Below, in pieces: positions 1 through 7,740 of a DNA stretch of 10,635 nt; within the stretch, counting starts at the first letter, position 1, and every line of letters begins with the position of its first letter. The notes below the pieces were generated by a model. It saw nothing but the letters and a program-made list of their open reading frames with translations. It was not told the origin of the DNA and made no database searches. A program made the position numbers and the translations under genes. Location of the stretch: positions 1 to 10,635 of the forward strand of contig NAOQ01000881.1 in NCBI GenBank assembly GCA_002751075.1, written 5' to 3'. This stretch comes from Ichthyophonus hoferi (Eukaryota; Opisthokonta; Ichthyosporea; Ichthyophonida; Ichthyophonidae).

Positions 1-563
1 AGGCTTTTATTATTGATTGCAGTTTCCATTTATACTTTTCTTATTTTCTGGTAATAACCCAACGGTAATATCTTCTTCCTAAAATGGCTCTCTTATCTAG
101 CTATCTCATTGGTGTAATTATTGACCAACCAATCCATTGGGTTAAAAAATATTATGCGGTTGGATCACTATGCAACTAGCTATATTTATGCCACAATCAT
201 TAATCTTAATATCTGGGCTTCAACCAGATCTACTTATTCATTTATGGCTAGCAATCTTGCAACATGACTTAATAGTCCCTAGTTTGACAGCTAGATCAAA
301 GCCAAGCAATTATTTATTATGTGCAATGATGTAGACATGATGGTACATAGGGTGCATAATATTGAATGAGAAGTTCATGCTGCTTATGATCCTCAAGATT
401 GTTGTCTTATAAAATCTGCCTTATTGTTCTGGAGATTAATCATTTTGGATACAGAATAGAAACCACTCATGATCTTTGCATTTTGATTGTTAGTTGTATT
501 GACTGCTTATTGATCATTATTGGTTAATATTGTGAATCTAGCATATGGTATTATTGCATTTTT

Positions 564-624
564 AATGATACTATATTGTATTATCTTGCATTTAGAATGT
601 GTTGTATTATAATACAATATCATT
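564..624. repeat. Imperfect inverted repeat
   Basis: An arm at 564-584 pairs with 609-624. Sixteen bases (AATGATATTGTATTAT) are matched in inverted orientation, with a five-base bulge in the left arm and a loop of about 24 bases. It could be a remnant of a small foldback element or chance in AT-rich DNA. Confidence 0.4.
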
Positions 625-1129
625 GATAATGTAAGTGCAGGATATGATAATGTGATCATACATAAATATTGGATATCATAAAATCCTCTGAAATATCATA
701 ATGAAAGAATCCAAAACCACATACTACGCATGATTGTTGTATCTGTTTTGAAAACTAACAATACAAGAATCATATTACGACTACAGACTAGAATTCCTTG
801 ATATAATTATTATATATAATGGTCTATATATAATTATCGTATATCTATATATTCTAGAAAAATATTTTGTTGACTAAACCATATCTAGTAGAAATTGACT
901 AATGAGACTACTACTATTCCTATGTACCTACCATCTAGTGAAACCACAACCAAGGTAAAGGGCTTAATAGAATCATGTTATACTACACTACAGTACATTA
1001 TGTTATATTATTCTAGGTGGGGAAACTATTCCTAAGCAAGTCAATAATACTAGATACACTCACATTACTGTTATCACAATTTCTATATGTTAGAGCATGG
1101 AACAAACATTATGAACCTACCCCTCAAAT

Positions 1130-1450
1130 TTTGTTGACTTGTTTAATAATAAAAATCTGTGTCACAAACAGATACACAAACAGATAGTTTGGGTGTGCAA
1201 TAAGATTCATTTGTGGTAACCATAAGCTATTCATAACATAATCTATCCTTCCGTTCGTGTTTATTATCAAGTTTTTGACCTATAGGTTAGATCATTCTGC
1301 ATTGTATAACTTGTAACATATTGTTTATATTGTTAAAAAAATATATTTTATTGTGTTTATAAGACTAAGTCTATCTGTACTACATGTATGCCAAGGGGCA
1401 CCCTTAAACAGCCCTCAATTCAATTATAACTGGATATAGGTCATGTCTCT
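1130..1450 (+). repeat. Diverged dispersed repeat, left copy
   Basis: Two blocks, GTTGACTTGTTTAATAATAA at about 1133 and the sequence from ACATGTATGCC (about 1382) to ATATAGGTCATG (about 1445), recur in the same order and orientation at 9801-9920. The blocks are about 215 bases further apart here, so this copy has an insertion or the other a deletion. The family is not recognised. Confidence 0.38.
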
Positions 1451-1617
1451 ACATACCTCCAACATCATCACTATTGTTATGCTACCTAAAACCAAAAGAA
1501 ATATGCGATATACTCCATATCAATCATCCCATTGCTAGTAAGTCACACATGTATGCATGTATCCTAATGAGATAGATGCAGAGGATGTCAAGTCAACCAT
1601 GCATGGGTACTTCTCTC

Positions 1618-1722
1618 TTAATCTGTACAGTCCTTTTCATTCTTGCTGCAGACATCAGCTCCTTCCTTCAAATGCATCAGGTCTTGTAATTGCCTAATAT
1701 ATTCTTGACGTAGACTGTTTAA
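1618..1722 (-). CDS. TXLN: Taxilin exon 11 (stop codon)
   Basis: The acceptor is TTTAACAG|TTA (phase 0). It encodes LNSLRQEYIRQLQDLMHLKE and following residues, then a TAA stop. The last residues are polar and leave the coiled coil. A possible AATAAA signal reads on this strand at 1352-1347, about 265 bases past the stop; this is weak evidence in AT-rich DNA. The acceptor lies inside a three-copy tandem repeat. Confidence 0.83.
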   Translation of the reverse strand, partial: LNSLRQEYIRQLQDLMHLKEGADVCSKNEKDCTD

Positions 1723-4700
1723 CTGTTAAAAATGATTGGTGAATAGTTTATTAGATAGGCTAATTAAATATAAATATATAAATGCTATTGACATGAAAAT
1801 TTTATCTTTTAAAAATAACTGTTGATTAATTTAGAAGACAGATCAATTAGAAGATAAATATAAACACTGTTGATGTAGAATTTTTAACTTGTAAAATAAT
1901 TGGTGAAAGGTTCATTGGGCCAACTAAAAGATGGTTATAAAACAGGACGTGTTGGGGAAGAAAAAATAAAATAGTACAGTAGGAGATAAAAGAGAGAAAT
2001 TTATGAGACATAGAAAGGGTTTGTGGTGGTATTATATTGGCATATAAACGTATATGTATATATGTATGTGCATATAATTATAAGTATTTTCATATGTATA
2101 ACTATACAATCCAAAATCTATACTTACTTTTTCTTCTGCTCTATCTCTCCTTGCAATTAATTCAGGTCCCATTTTTTTCTCCCGGTCTATTTCTTTTCTA
2201 TAGAAAGCAATATCTGAATTTTCTTTTTTAATAACTTCATTGATCTGAAGGATAGGATAGGGTAGGGTGGGGGTAGGACAGGATAGGATAAGATAGTATA
2301 GTATAGGATAGGATAAGTGAGGATAAAAAGAATAATAGTATGACGTAGTTATGACGTAGTTTTATATTAAAATTACAGTGGCAATATGAGCGGTTGTTTA
2401 ATAATTTAATGTTTAAAACTATGTGGCGTATGATCTATATTATGCAAGAAAGTGTCGGATTGGATTGGATGAATGAGAATGTAAGAATAAATACCCAATA
2501 GCAATGAGGTTAGTTAGAGGTCTGTGTATGGATTGGTTGAGTGGGTAAATAAAATATTCAATGATATTGATATATTAATTAGTTATTAAGTCTATATATA
2601 CAGACTACCATACAGACTACCATACATACTACCATATATACATACATACATACCACCATATATACTACCATATATACATACTACATACTACTATACACAC
2701 ATACTATCATACATACATACTATCATGCATATACATATACTATACTACTTTACAACACGCACATGCTCTACAACATACCCTCCATCACACCTTACCTACC
2801 TCTGCTATATGTGGTTCAAACTGGTCCAGACTGGATTTCTCAAGAGAGGCCATTAAGTCCTTGTACCTAGATGTATCTGCACTTAAATGTGATTGGAGGT
2901 CTTTAATTAGCTCGTATTTAATTGCTTGCTGCTCTGTGGCTAGGCGCTCCTATTGGTGGGGAAAGAGCAGGGTAAATGGAAAAATACAATGTAATACTAC
3001 TATATCCTGCAACACAATGTAATACTACTATATCCTGCAATATAATGTAATACTACTATATCCTACAATACAATGTAATACTACTATATCCTACAATACA
3101 ATGTAATACTATTATATCCTACAATACAACGTAATACTATTCTAGTCCCTATATTAACCTATTAACCTATTAACCTTACCGTCTTTATCGCATCCTCCGT
3201 AGCCTTCTTCTGGTGTTGCAATCTCTCCCTAAAGGCCTCGTTTCTTTGTTCCATTAGTAGGATTGTCTTTTGGTATTTTTCTTCCTGGCCCTCCGCCTCT
3301 ATCAAAAACTGCTTCATTTTTTTTCTCAGCCTGAGAGAAAAGGGGGGAACAAATAGGTAGATTGCAAAAGTTACAATATAGTATCATGCAGTATAATAGT
3401 GTGATATAATATAATATAGTACAACAAAGGGAGGTTGTGATAAGATATATCATAATATAAAAGGATATATGATTTATCACATTATACATTACATTAGATA
3501 TGGCCCTATATATATATTCTATATTATATACCATATTGTATACCCTACTATATACCCTATTACATACCTTACTATATACTCTACTATATACCTATATACC
3601 CTACTATATACTCTATTATATACCTATATACCCTATTATATACCCTGCTATATATCACACTATATATCATATTACTAAATCAACTTTAAATTATAACTCT
3701 TGAGAGTCATTGGCTTATACTTACCCCTCTGTCTCTGTGGCAAACTTCTCGTTAGACTCTCGATCCTTATTGATCTGCTCTGCAATCCGATCAGTGTCTG
3801 TAGTGTCCGCCAATTGTATTAATGATTACATTACAGTAGATGCATTCGGTCATTTGCTTATATATATATATATATATTACCTATAAATATTTTGATATGT
3901 ATATACATGTATGTATGTATGCATGCAATAATAATAATAATAATAATAAAACATCTTACGTGTTTGTAGTTTTTTCATCTGTTCTTGCCTTCTAGCTTCT
4001 TCCTGGATAGGAATATTTTCGTTTTCTGCCTATAGGAAAATATGTGTGAGACTATTACATATATTTTAATATAATATAGCATAGTCTGGTATAATATAAT
4101 AATATAATATAATAAAATATAATACAATATAGTATAGTATATTATCGTATAGTATAGTATAGTATATTATATTATAGTATATTATAGCATAGTATAGTAC
4201 ATTACTATACCCTATATATATTTTAATACATATTATACCTCGGCTGTAGCGTTGAGAGCCCTCATTTCCCTGCATATTCTCTCTAACTCGTTCTTTTTCT
4301 TTTTCGCGTTAGCTAATTCGACTGCCGCTATGTAAGATCCCCATTAAGATGATGTTAGATACACCAATACAAATCAATACATAGGGTTATAGTTAAAATA
4401 ATAGATAAAAAAACAAAAATTAAGTATGTTTGATTTTGTTATATCCATAGAAAATAACTATATGTGCTAATGGAGCAGTGCTGTATTTCTATATAAATTG
4501 TTAACTGTTTTATATTATTATATGTGTAATGTTTTTTTTTGAGTATTTGTACATTATGGTATATAATACGGTTTATTGTTAATTTATTATATTCTGTTCC
4601 ATTATATTCTATTATATTCTATTCTATTCTATTGTATCATATTATATTATATTATATTATATTACATTATATTATATTATATTATATTATATTATATTAT

Positions 4701-7230
4701 ATTATATCGCATTATATTATATTATATTATATATCATAATCTAACCATACAACTCATAATTAAGTATATTCTATATACGTATATACATATATACATATAT
4801 AAATATTCTAAAATTCAACACTATACTATACTCTCTCTCTCATACTCATCTCTATATCCATATATGGTAACCTAACATGCAATCTAATTGGCGTATATGC
4901 ACCAACCTGATTCCTGATCATGGGTAATCTGATCTACTGCAGTGTAGGCAGCTAATATATCCCGTTGTATTTTCTTATACTCTGTTAGCTATATATGGGG
5001 CCAACCAATCAGATACCACTATATATATCACGTCATAGTATATTATGTCATAGCATGTTACGTCATAGCATGAGAGACCAATATATATGTATATCCCGTT
5101 AGATCCCTCAATACCCCTTTAGCTGCACAGCCCCACCATCCAGTCACATCCACTATATATGACGTCGTATCATATAACGTCATATCATTTTGCATAATCG
5201 CATATGCCATCATTGCTATTATGCCATAGCATATGATGCCATACCTCATTATATTATAGCAAAATAGACCTATATATATGCTAGATTTCATTGGCAAATA
5301 ATAAGCCAGATAAGCTGAAGATGTGATGGCCTTAACTAATGAGACGTAATGTGTATATATGATGATATAGTAGAATACAATAAGATATAGTAGGATATAA
5401 TATAATACAGTAGAATATAATATGCTATAGTAGGATATAATATAATACAGTAGAATACAATATGCTATAGTAGGATATAATGTGATATAGTAGAATATAA
5501 TATGATACAGTAGAATACAATATGCTATAGTAGGATATAATATGATAAAGTAGAACATAATATGATCTAGTAAAATACAGTATAATATAATAAGATATAC
5601 TATGGTCTACTGTACTATACTATATATATATCAAATGCTTAAAACCTATATATAGCCTCATCTTCCCATTATCTCAATCACCCATTGGCTCCCATATTTG
5701 GTTTATCTCTCTACCTCTGTCAATCGTTTTCTGTATATGCTAAATGCACTCACCAATAATTGATTCCTATGCTTTAACTCCTTTGATCTAGCGCTAATCT
5801 GGAGGCCACTTAGTGATTGGACCAGTTGATCTAATTCCATCTCTGCCTGCTTCTCTATGATTGGATGAGGTATAGATTAATCAGTGTATGTGAGGATATA
5901 GATGTATATATATACTGTATATAAGCGTTTTATTTTGAATAGATCTTATAGTACAGCTGCTACCTGATCTATCTGTACAACACAAATGCCCAGCTCCAAT
6001 AAAAGTAAATATTTAGTATTAATTAGTATTATTTACTGATCAATGAAAATGGGCTTTATCGCCTGGTAATGGTAATGACTCTTTCCCATAGTAATAAAAT
6101 TACATTGCTTACTGCCTACTCAACATTGTAAAGTAGAAAAATGCATTAGGTATCGATTTCAGTGTGTATAGATAGTAACTATATCATTTGCTTTGAGTGA
6201 CAGCCGAGTATTACAAAGTAGAGAATTTACCATAAAGCTATGTTTTGTTTATTCAGAATCACTAAAGAATCAAGAGTCACTGATTTTTCTCAGGCGGAAC
6301 CTATTTTTACTTTCTAAATATAACATTCTATATAAAGACTACTTTGGAGCTCAGCATTAATTAATTAGATGCATAAAACTATAGCTATATTGCCTATGTT
6401 GTATATGTGGCCATATTTGGCATCATGTGTTGGCCCTGTTATATTACAAGGTATAGTATATTATGTAGACTAATTATCAAACTAGTCATTATTTTCTTCA
6501 TTAATTATAATTATTAAAAATATATATCATCAATTACTTAACTAATTGATTAGGTAATTATAACTATAGTTATTTAGCCTATGTATATTTTATTGCATAA
6601 ATGTATATACTAATATATACTATCTTCTTTCCACCTACCCAATTCCTCATCTCCAGCGGAATCAGCTTGCAGTTGGCTAATTTTTCCATCTATTAACTGC
6701 TTTGTGTTCGCTTTTTTCTTATGTTTTGAACTGGTTGCAGTCCTATATAGAAGGTATTTATTTAGACTATTGGTAACTATGCAGGAAGAATTAAAAACAA
6801 GAGCAAGAAAGAGAAGAAGCCCTGTGTCCATTCTCTACATACCTATATAGTGTATGTTTTATGGATATATGTAGGTAGGTAGGTAGGTAGGTAGGTATAG
6901 ATATTTATATTTCTGTATGCTGCATAAAAGCATATGAACATGTCTATATTCGTATACCTGCATACATGCACAAGTTTCCGTGTTTGACTAAGGCAACTAA
7001 GAATGTAAAAGAAAACAGCATGCATAAACAGTAAAATTAAACGGAAGAGTCCTCCTCAGGCCATGTTTCATCCTGTAACTTACTAACATCACTTACCCTG
7101 CATCCTTAGTCGCTCCATTACATCCTTTCTTCTTTTCCTTCAAGACTACAGGTGGTGTTGGAGTGTGTATCATAGAGTCAGTTGTAGTTGTGTTTTGTTT
7201 GCTGCCATGGCTTGTGTGTGTGCACTCCAT
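1618..7230 (-). CDS. TXLN: Taxilin-family coiled-coil protein, 11 exons, 382 aa
   Basis: Seen: the coding exons in transcript order are 7097-7230, 6639-6742, 5754-5854, 4907-4988, 4239-4327, 3960-4029, 3725-3797, 3180-3330, 2796-2949, 2128-2213 and 1618-1722. All introns are GT-AG and all ten junction phases agree (2,1,0,1,0,1,2,0,1,0). The N-terminus is Thr/Lys-rich and low complexity (about residues 1-75), then an almost unbroken charged coiled coil runs to about residue 370. The taxilin signature appears as LERICREM at residues 155-162 (compare KLESLCREL in animal taxilins). Downstream blocks such as DTSRYKDLMASLEKSS resemble the family's YTEKFEEFQ..LSKSS segment, and RAEEK near residue 345 matches its MAEEK block. 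Known: taxilins bind syntaxins and the nascent polypeptide-associated complex and act in vesicle traffic. Here it is shorter than the vertebrate proteins and the alpha/beta/gamma type cannot be assigned. The start is the first ATG after an in-frame stop at 7262-7264. The N-terminal boundary is the least certain part. Confidence 0.86.
1698..1946 (-). repeat. Three-copy, about 82-bp diverged tandem repeat spanning exon 11 acceptor
   Basis: Units begin with TTGACG (1705), TTGACATG (1788) and TTGATG (1870), spaced 83 and 82 bases, and share blocks such as AACTGTTAAAAATGATTGGTGAA versus AACTTGTAAAATAATTGGTGAA. The first unit contains the start of taxilin exon 11 and its 3' splice site. The other two are intronic and decayed. 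Confidence 0.65.
2128..2213 (-). CDS. TXLN: Taxilin exon 10
   Basis: The acceptor is AATTCAG|AT, completing Asp320, and the donor is AAA|GTAAGT (phase 0). It encodes IAFYRKEIDREKKMGPELI and ends RRDRAEEK. Inclusion is supported by the stronger exon 9 donor, by phase, and by the AEEK match to the taxilin C-terminal block. Confidence 0.8.
2248..2325 (+). repeat. GGATA pentanucleotide repeat
   Basis: Imperfect GGATA/GGGTA/AGATA units on the plus strand (TATCC on the transcribed strand) in taxilin intron 9. Confidence 0.8.
2595..2750 (+). repeat. CATA / CTACCATA degenerate tandem repeat
   Basis: Runs of CATACATA and ACTACCATA-type units fill the middle of taxilin intron 9. Confidence 0.75.
2796..2949 (-). 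CDS. TXLN: Taxilin exon 9
   Basis: The acceptor is CCAATAG|GAG and the donor GAG GTA G|GTAAGG is phase 1. It encodes ERLATEQQAIKYELIKDL and onward to FEPHIAEV. A tandem GTAGGTAAGG offers a second donor four bases earlier (GAG|GTAGGT, phase 0). That donor would fit a direct jump to exon 11, so skipping of exon 10 could keep the frame. Confidence 0.87.
2986..3152 (+). repeat. 28-bp minisatellite, six units
   Basis: Units start at 2986, 3014, 3042, 3070, 3098 and 3126. The consensus begins ACAATGTAATACTACTATAT and ends CCTACAAT, and the last unit is degenerate. It occupies most of the 230-base taxilin intron 8. A short TATTAACC triplet repeat follows at about 3152-3176. Confidence 0.9.
3180..3330 (-). 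CDS. TXLN: Taxilin exon 8
   Basis: The acceptor CTCTCAG|G completes Gly218 and the donor ACG|GTAAGG is phase 0. It encodes 50 coiled-coil codons beginning LRKKMKQFLIEAEGQEEKY, the counterpart of the ENMELAERLKKLIEQYELREEH block. The open frame at 3229-3534 on this strand is a different frame of the same DNA. Confidence 0.88.
3507..3672 (+). repeat. TATATACCCTAC-type tandem repeat
   Basis: Degenerate 12-bp units built from ACCCTACTATAT and variants in taxilin intron 7. The open frames crossing it on the plus strand are repeat translations rich in Tyr and Ile. Confidence 0.8.
3725..3797 (-). CDS. TXLN: Taxilin exon 7
   Basis: The acceptor CTACAG|AC completes His194 and the donor GAG GG|GTAAGT is phase 2. 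It encodes TDRIAEQINKDRESNEKF, parallel to the QLQMEQHNERNSKL block of animal taxilins as remembered. The pyrimidine tract before the acceptor is poor. Confidence 0.84.
3857..3950 (+). repeat. TA, TGTA and AAT microsatellite cluster
   Basis: A TA run (about 3858-3878), a TGTA run (about 3896-3922) and eight AAT units (about 3927-3949) follow one another in taxilin intron 6, which is only 162 bases long. Confidence 0.85.
3960..4029 (-). CDS. TXLN: Taxilin exon 6
   Basis: The acceptor is CCTATAG|GCA and the donor ACA C|GTAAGA is phase 1. It encodes 23 codons, AENENIPIQEEARRQEQM and following. This matches the taxilin stretch of glutamates and arginines after the signature. Confidence 0.86.
4066..4215 (+). 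repeat. ATAAT / ATAGT pentanucleotide repeat
   Basis: Degenerate five-base units make up most of the 209-base taxilin intron 5. Confidence 0.85.
4239..4327 (-). CDS. TXLN: Taxilin exon 5 (signature motif)
   Basis: The acceptor is CATAG|CG GCA, completing Ala141, and the donor GAG|GTATAA (phase 0) is weaker than the others. It carries ELANAKKKKNELERICREMR, the family signature that identified the gene. An alternative acceptor six bases in (GGCAG|TC) keeps the same frame and would change or remove two residues. Confidence 0.88.
4583..4735 (+). repeat. ATTAT pentanucleotide microsatellite
   Basis: About thirty near-perfect TTATA units, degenerate (ATTCT) at the left edge, in taxilin intron 4. 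Open frames here are Ile/Leu/Tyr repeat translations. Confidence 0.9.
4907..4988 (-). CDS. TXLN: Taxilin exon 4
   Basis: The acceptor is ATATAG|CTA and the donor TCA G|GTTGGT is phase 1. It encodes LTEYKKIQRDILAAY and following residues. This corresponds to the taxilin segment just upstream of the CREL signature. Confidence 0.87.
5030..5250 (+). repeat. Degenerate GTCATAGCATG / GCCATA repeat field
   Basis: GTCATAG recurs at about 5033, 5048 and 5063 with 15-base spacing. Related CGTCATATCAT and ATGCCATAGCATATG words follow to about 5245, in taxilin intron 3. It includes one TGACGTC word at about 5160. Confidence 0.6.
5361..5580 (+). repeat. 20-bp minisatellite, eleven units
   Basis: Eleven consecutive units stay in exact 20-base register. 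The consensus is close to TATGATATAGTAGAATATAA, with variant types (GCTATAGTAGG; AATACAGTAGA) that tend to alternate. It lies in taxilin intron 3. The open frame at 5058-5558 on the minus strand is its translation and not a gene. Confidence 0.92.
5754..5854 (-). CDS. TXLN: Taxilin exon 3
   Basis: The acceptor is CATAG|AG AAG CAG, whose first two bases complete Glu80, and the donor is TTG|GTGAGT (phase 0). It encodes the first coiled-coil heptads (KQAEMELDQLVQSL and following). Two later AG dinucleotides in the first eight bases would break the phase match. Confidence 0.87.
5855..6638. other. Taxilin intron 2, no further gene seen
   Basis: This 784-base intron has no obvious satellite. A TAATTA-rich patch at about 6485-6570 contains several short AT palindromes, which could be chance or homeodomain-type sites. 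Confidence 0.5.
6639..6742 (-). CDS. TXLN: Taxilin exon 2
   Basis: The acceptor TATATAG|G completes Gly45 and the donor TTG G|GTAGGT is phase 1. It encodes a basic stretch (SSKHKKKANTK) followed by the start of the helical region ending in GDEEL. Confidence 0.85.
6870..6897 (+). repeat. GTAG microsatellite
   Basis: Seven GTAG/TAGG units in taxilin intron 1. Confidence 0.9.
7097..7230 (-). CDS. TXLN: Taxilin exon 1 (start codon)
   Basis: Encodes residues 1-44 plus two bases of Gly45, beginning MECTHTSHGS and ending in a Lys-rich segment. The donor is GG|GTAAGT (phase 2). An in-frame TAA at 7262-7264 lies upstream with no ATG between, so 7230 is the first usable start. A second in-frame ATG is at 7173. 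The ATG context has C at -3 and G at +4, so use of the second ATG (363 aa product) cannot be excluded. Confidence 0.7.
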
Positions 7231-7626
7231 GGGGACTGTCAAGGTTGTCAATTGTACTGTTTATACAATACAAATAATGGAAGACTTAAGATGATTAAAA
7301 TAATTATCAAGTATAAACATGTATTCTATCATATCATAGCATATCATAATATCTCATCGTTTTTAAATAGTTATTAAATAATCATTAAAGAAATGTTTAA
7401 AAATCATTAAATAAATTTAAAAATCTTTATTTAAATATTTAAAATTAATAATTAAACATTGAAAAGGAATAATTAAAATTTAAAAATAAATAAATAAATA
7501 TTAAATAAACAAATTAACAGAAATTAAATAAATAATCATAACATATCCCCCAGGGAGATAGTTATAATCTGTACACTAACTATATATTTATGTGTATATA
7601 TAATATCTATCTACATTGAAACAACA
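7231..7626. promoter_or_regulatory. Divergent promoter region between taxilin and IMMP2L
   Basis: The 396 bases separate the two start codons, so both promoters and 5' UTRs must fit here unless there are distant noncoding exons. The centre (about 7380-7540) is extremely A+T-rich with AAAT-type repeats and is followed by a small GC-richer spot, CCCCCAGGGAG, near 7550. TATA-like runs occur at about 7580-7605, but such runs are common in this DNA, so no start site is assigned. Confidence 0.55.
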
Positions 7627-7740
7627 ATGATTGAGAGTTTATTAAAGACCGCTAAATATCTTACACTCGCCTTACCGGTTGCAGTGGTTTTTTCCGATCA
7701 TGTTGTTAGTGTCCATGCTGTTCATGGACAGTCCATGCAG
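7627..7740 (+). CDS. IMMP2L: IMMP2L exon 1 (membrane segment, catalytic Ser)
   Basis: The ATG has A at -3. It encodes 38 codons, MIESLLKTAKYLTLALPVAV onward to GQSMQ, and the donor CAG|GTAGGT is phase 0. Catalytic Ser36 lies near the exon end and the motif's proline is the first codon of exon 2. Confidence 0.94.

Larger units (their letters stand above)
1..1617. other. No recognised gene; taxilin 3' flank
   Basis: No exon with family resemblance was found on either strand. The longest suggestive frame is about 56 codons on the plus strand from an ATG at about 172 to a stop at about 342. It resembles nothing I know and is not longer than chance would allow. The right end presumably holds the taxilin 3' UTR. 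A hairpin and a diverged dispersed repeat are listed separately. Confidence 0.6.

Noticed and set aside
2986-3152. Regular repeats considered as a CRISPR array
   Set aside because: The units are contiguous with no unique spacers, and the context is a eukaryotic intron.
3469-4875. Several 60-100 codon frames of Tyr/Ile/Leu repeats on both strands
   Set aside because: They are translations of the intronic TATATACCC, ATAAT and ATTAT repeats.
5155-5190. TGACGTC word and CGTCAT words as possible CREB-type sites
   Set aside because: They sit within a degenerate CGTCAT/CATA repeat field deep in an intron, so chance and repeat origin explain them.
5058-5558. 166-codon open frame on the minus strand, rich in Ile, Leu and Tyr
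   Set aside because: It is mostly a translation of the 20-bp minisatellite in taxilin intron 3, with no domain or independent support.
7165-7377. 70-codon plus-strand frame with several cysteines
   Set aside because: It lies antisense to taxilin exon 1 and runs into the AT-rich promoter region, with no family resemblance.
7676-7725. Minus-strand stretch MNSMDTNNMIGKNHCN with a good GTAAGG donor, first taken as an upstream taxilin coding exon
   Set aside because: It is the antisense of IMMP2L exon 1, which is certain from the GQSMQP motif, and it joins the taxilin frame only through a poor acceptor.
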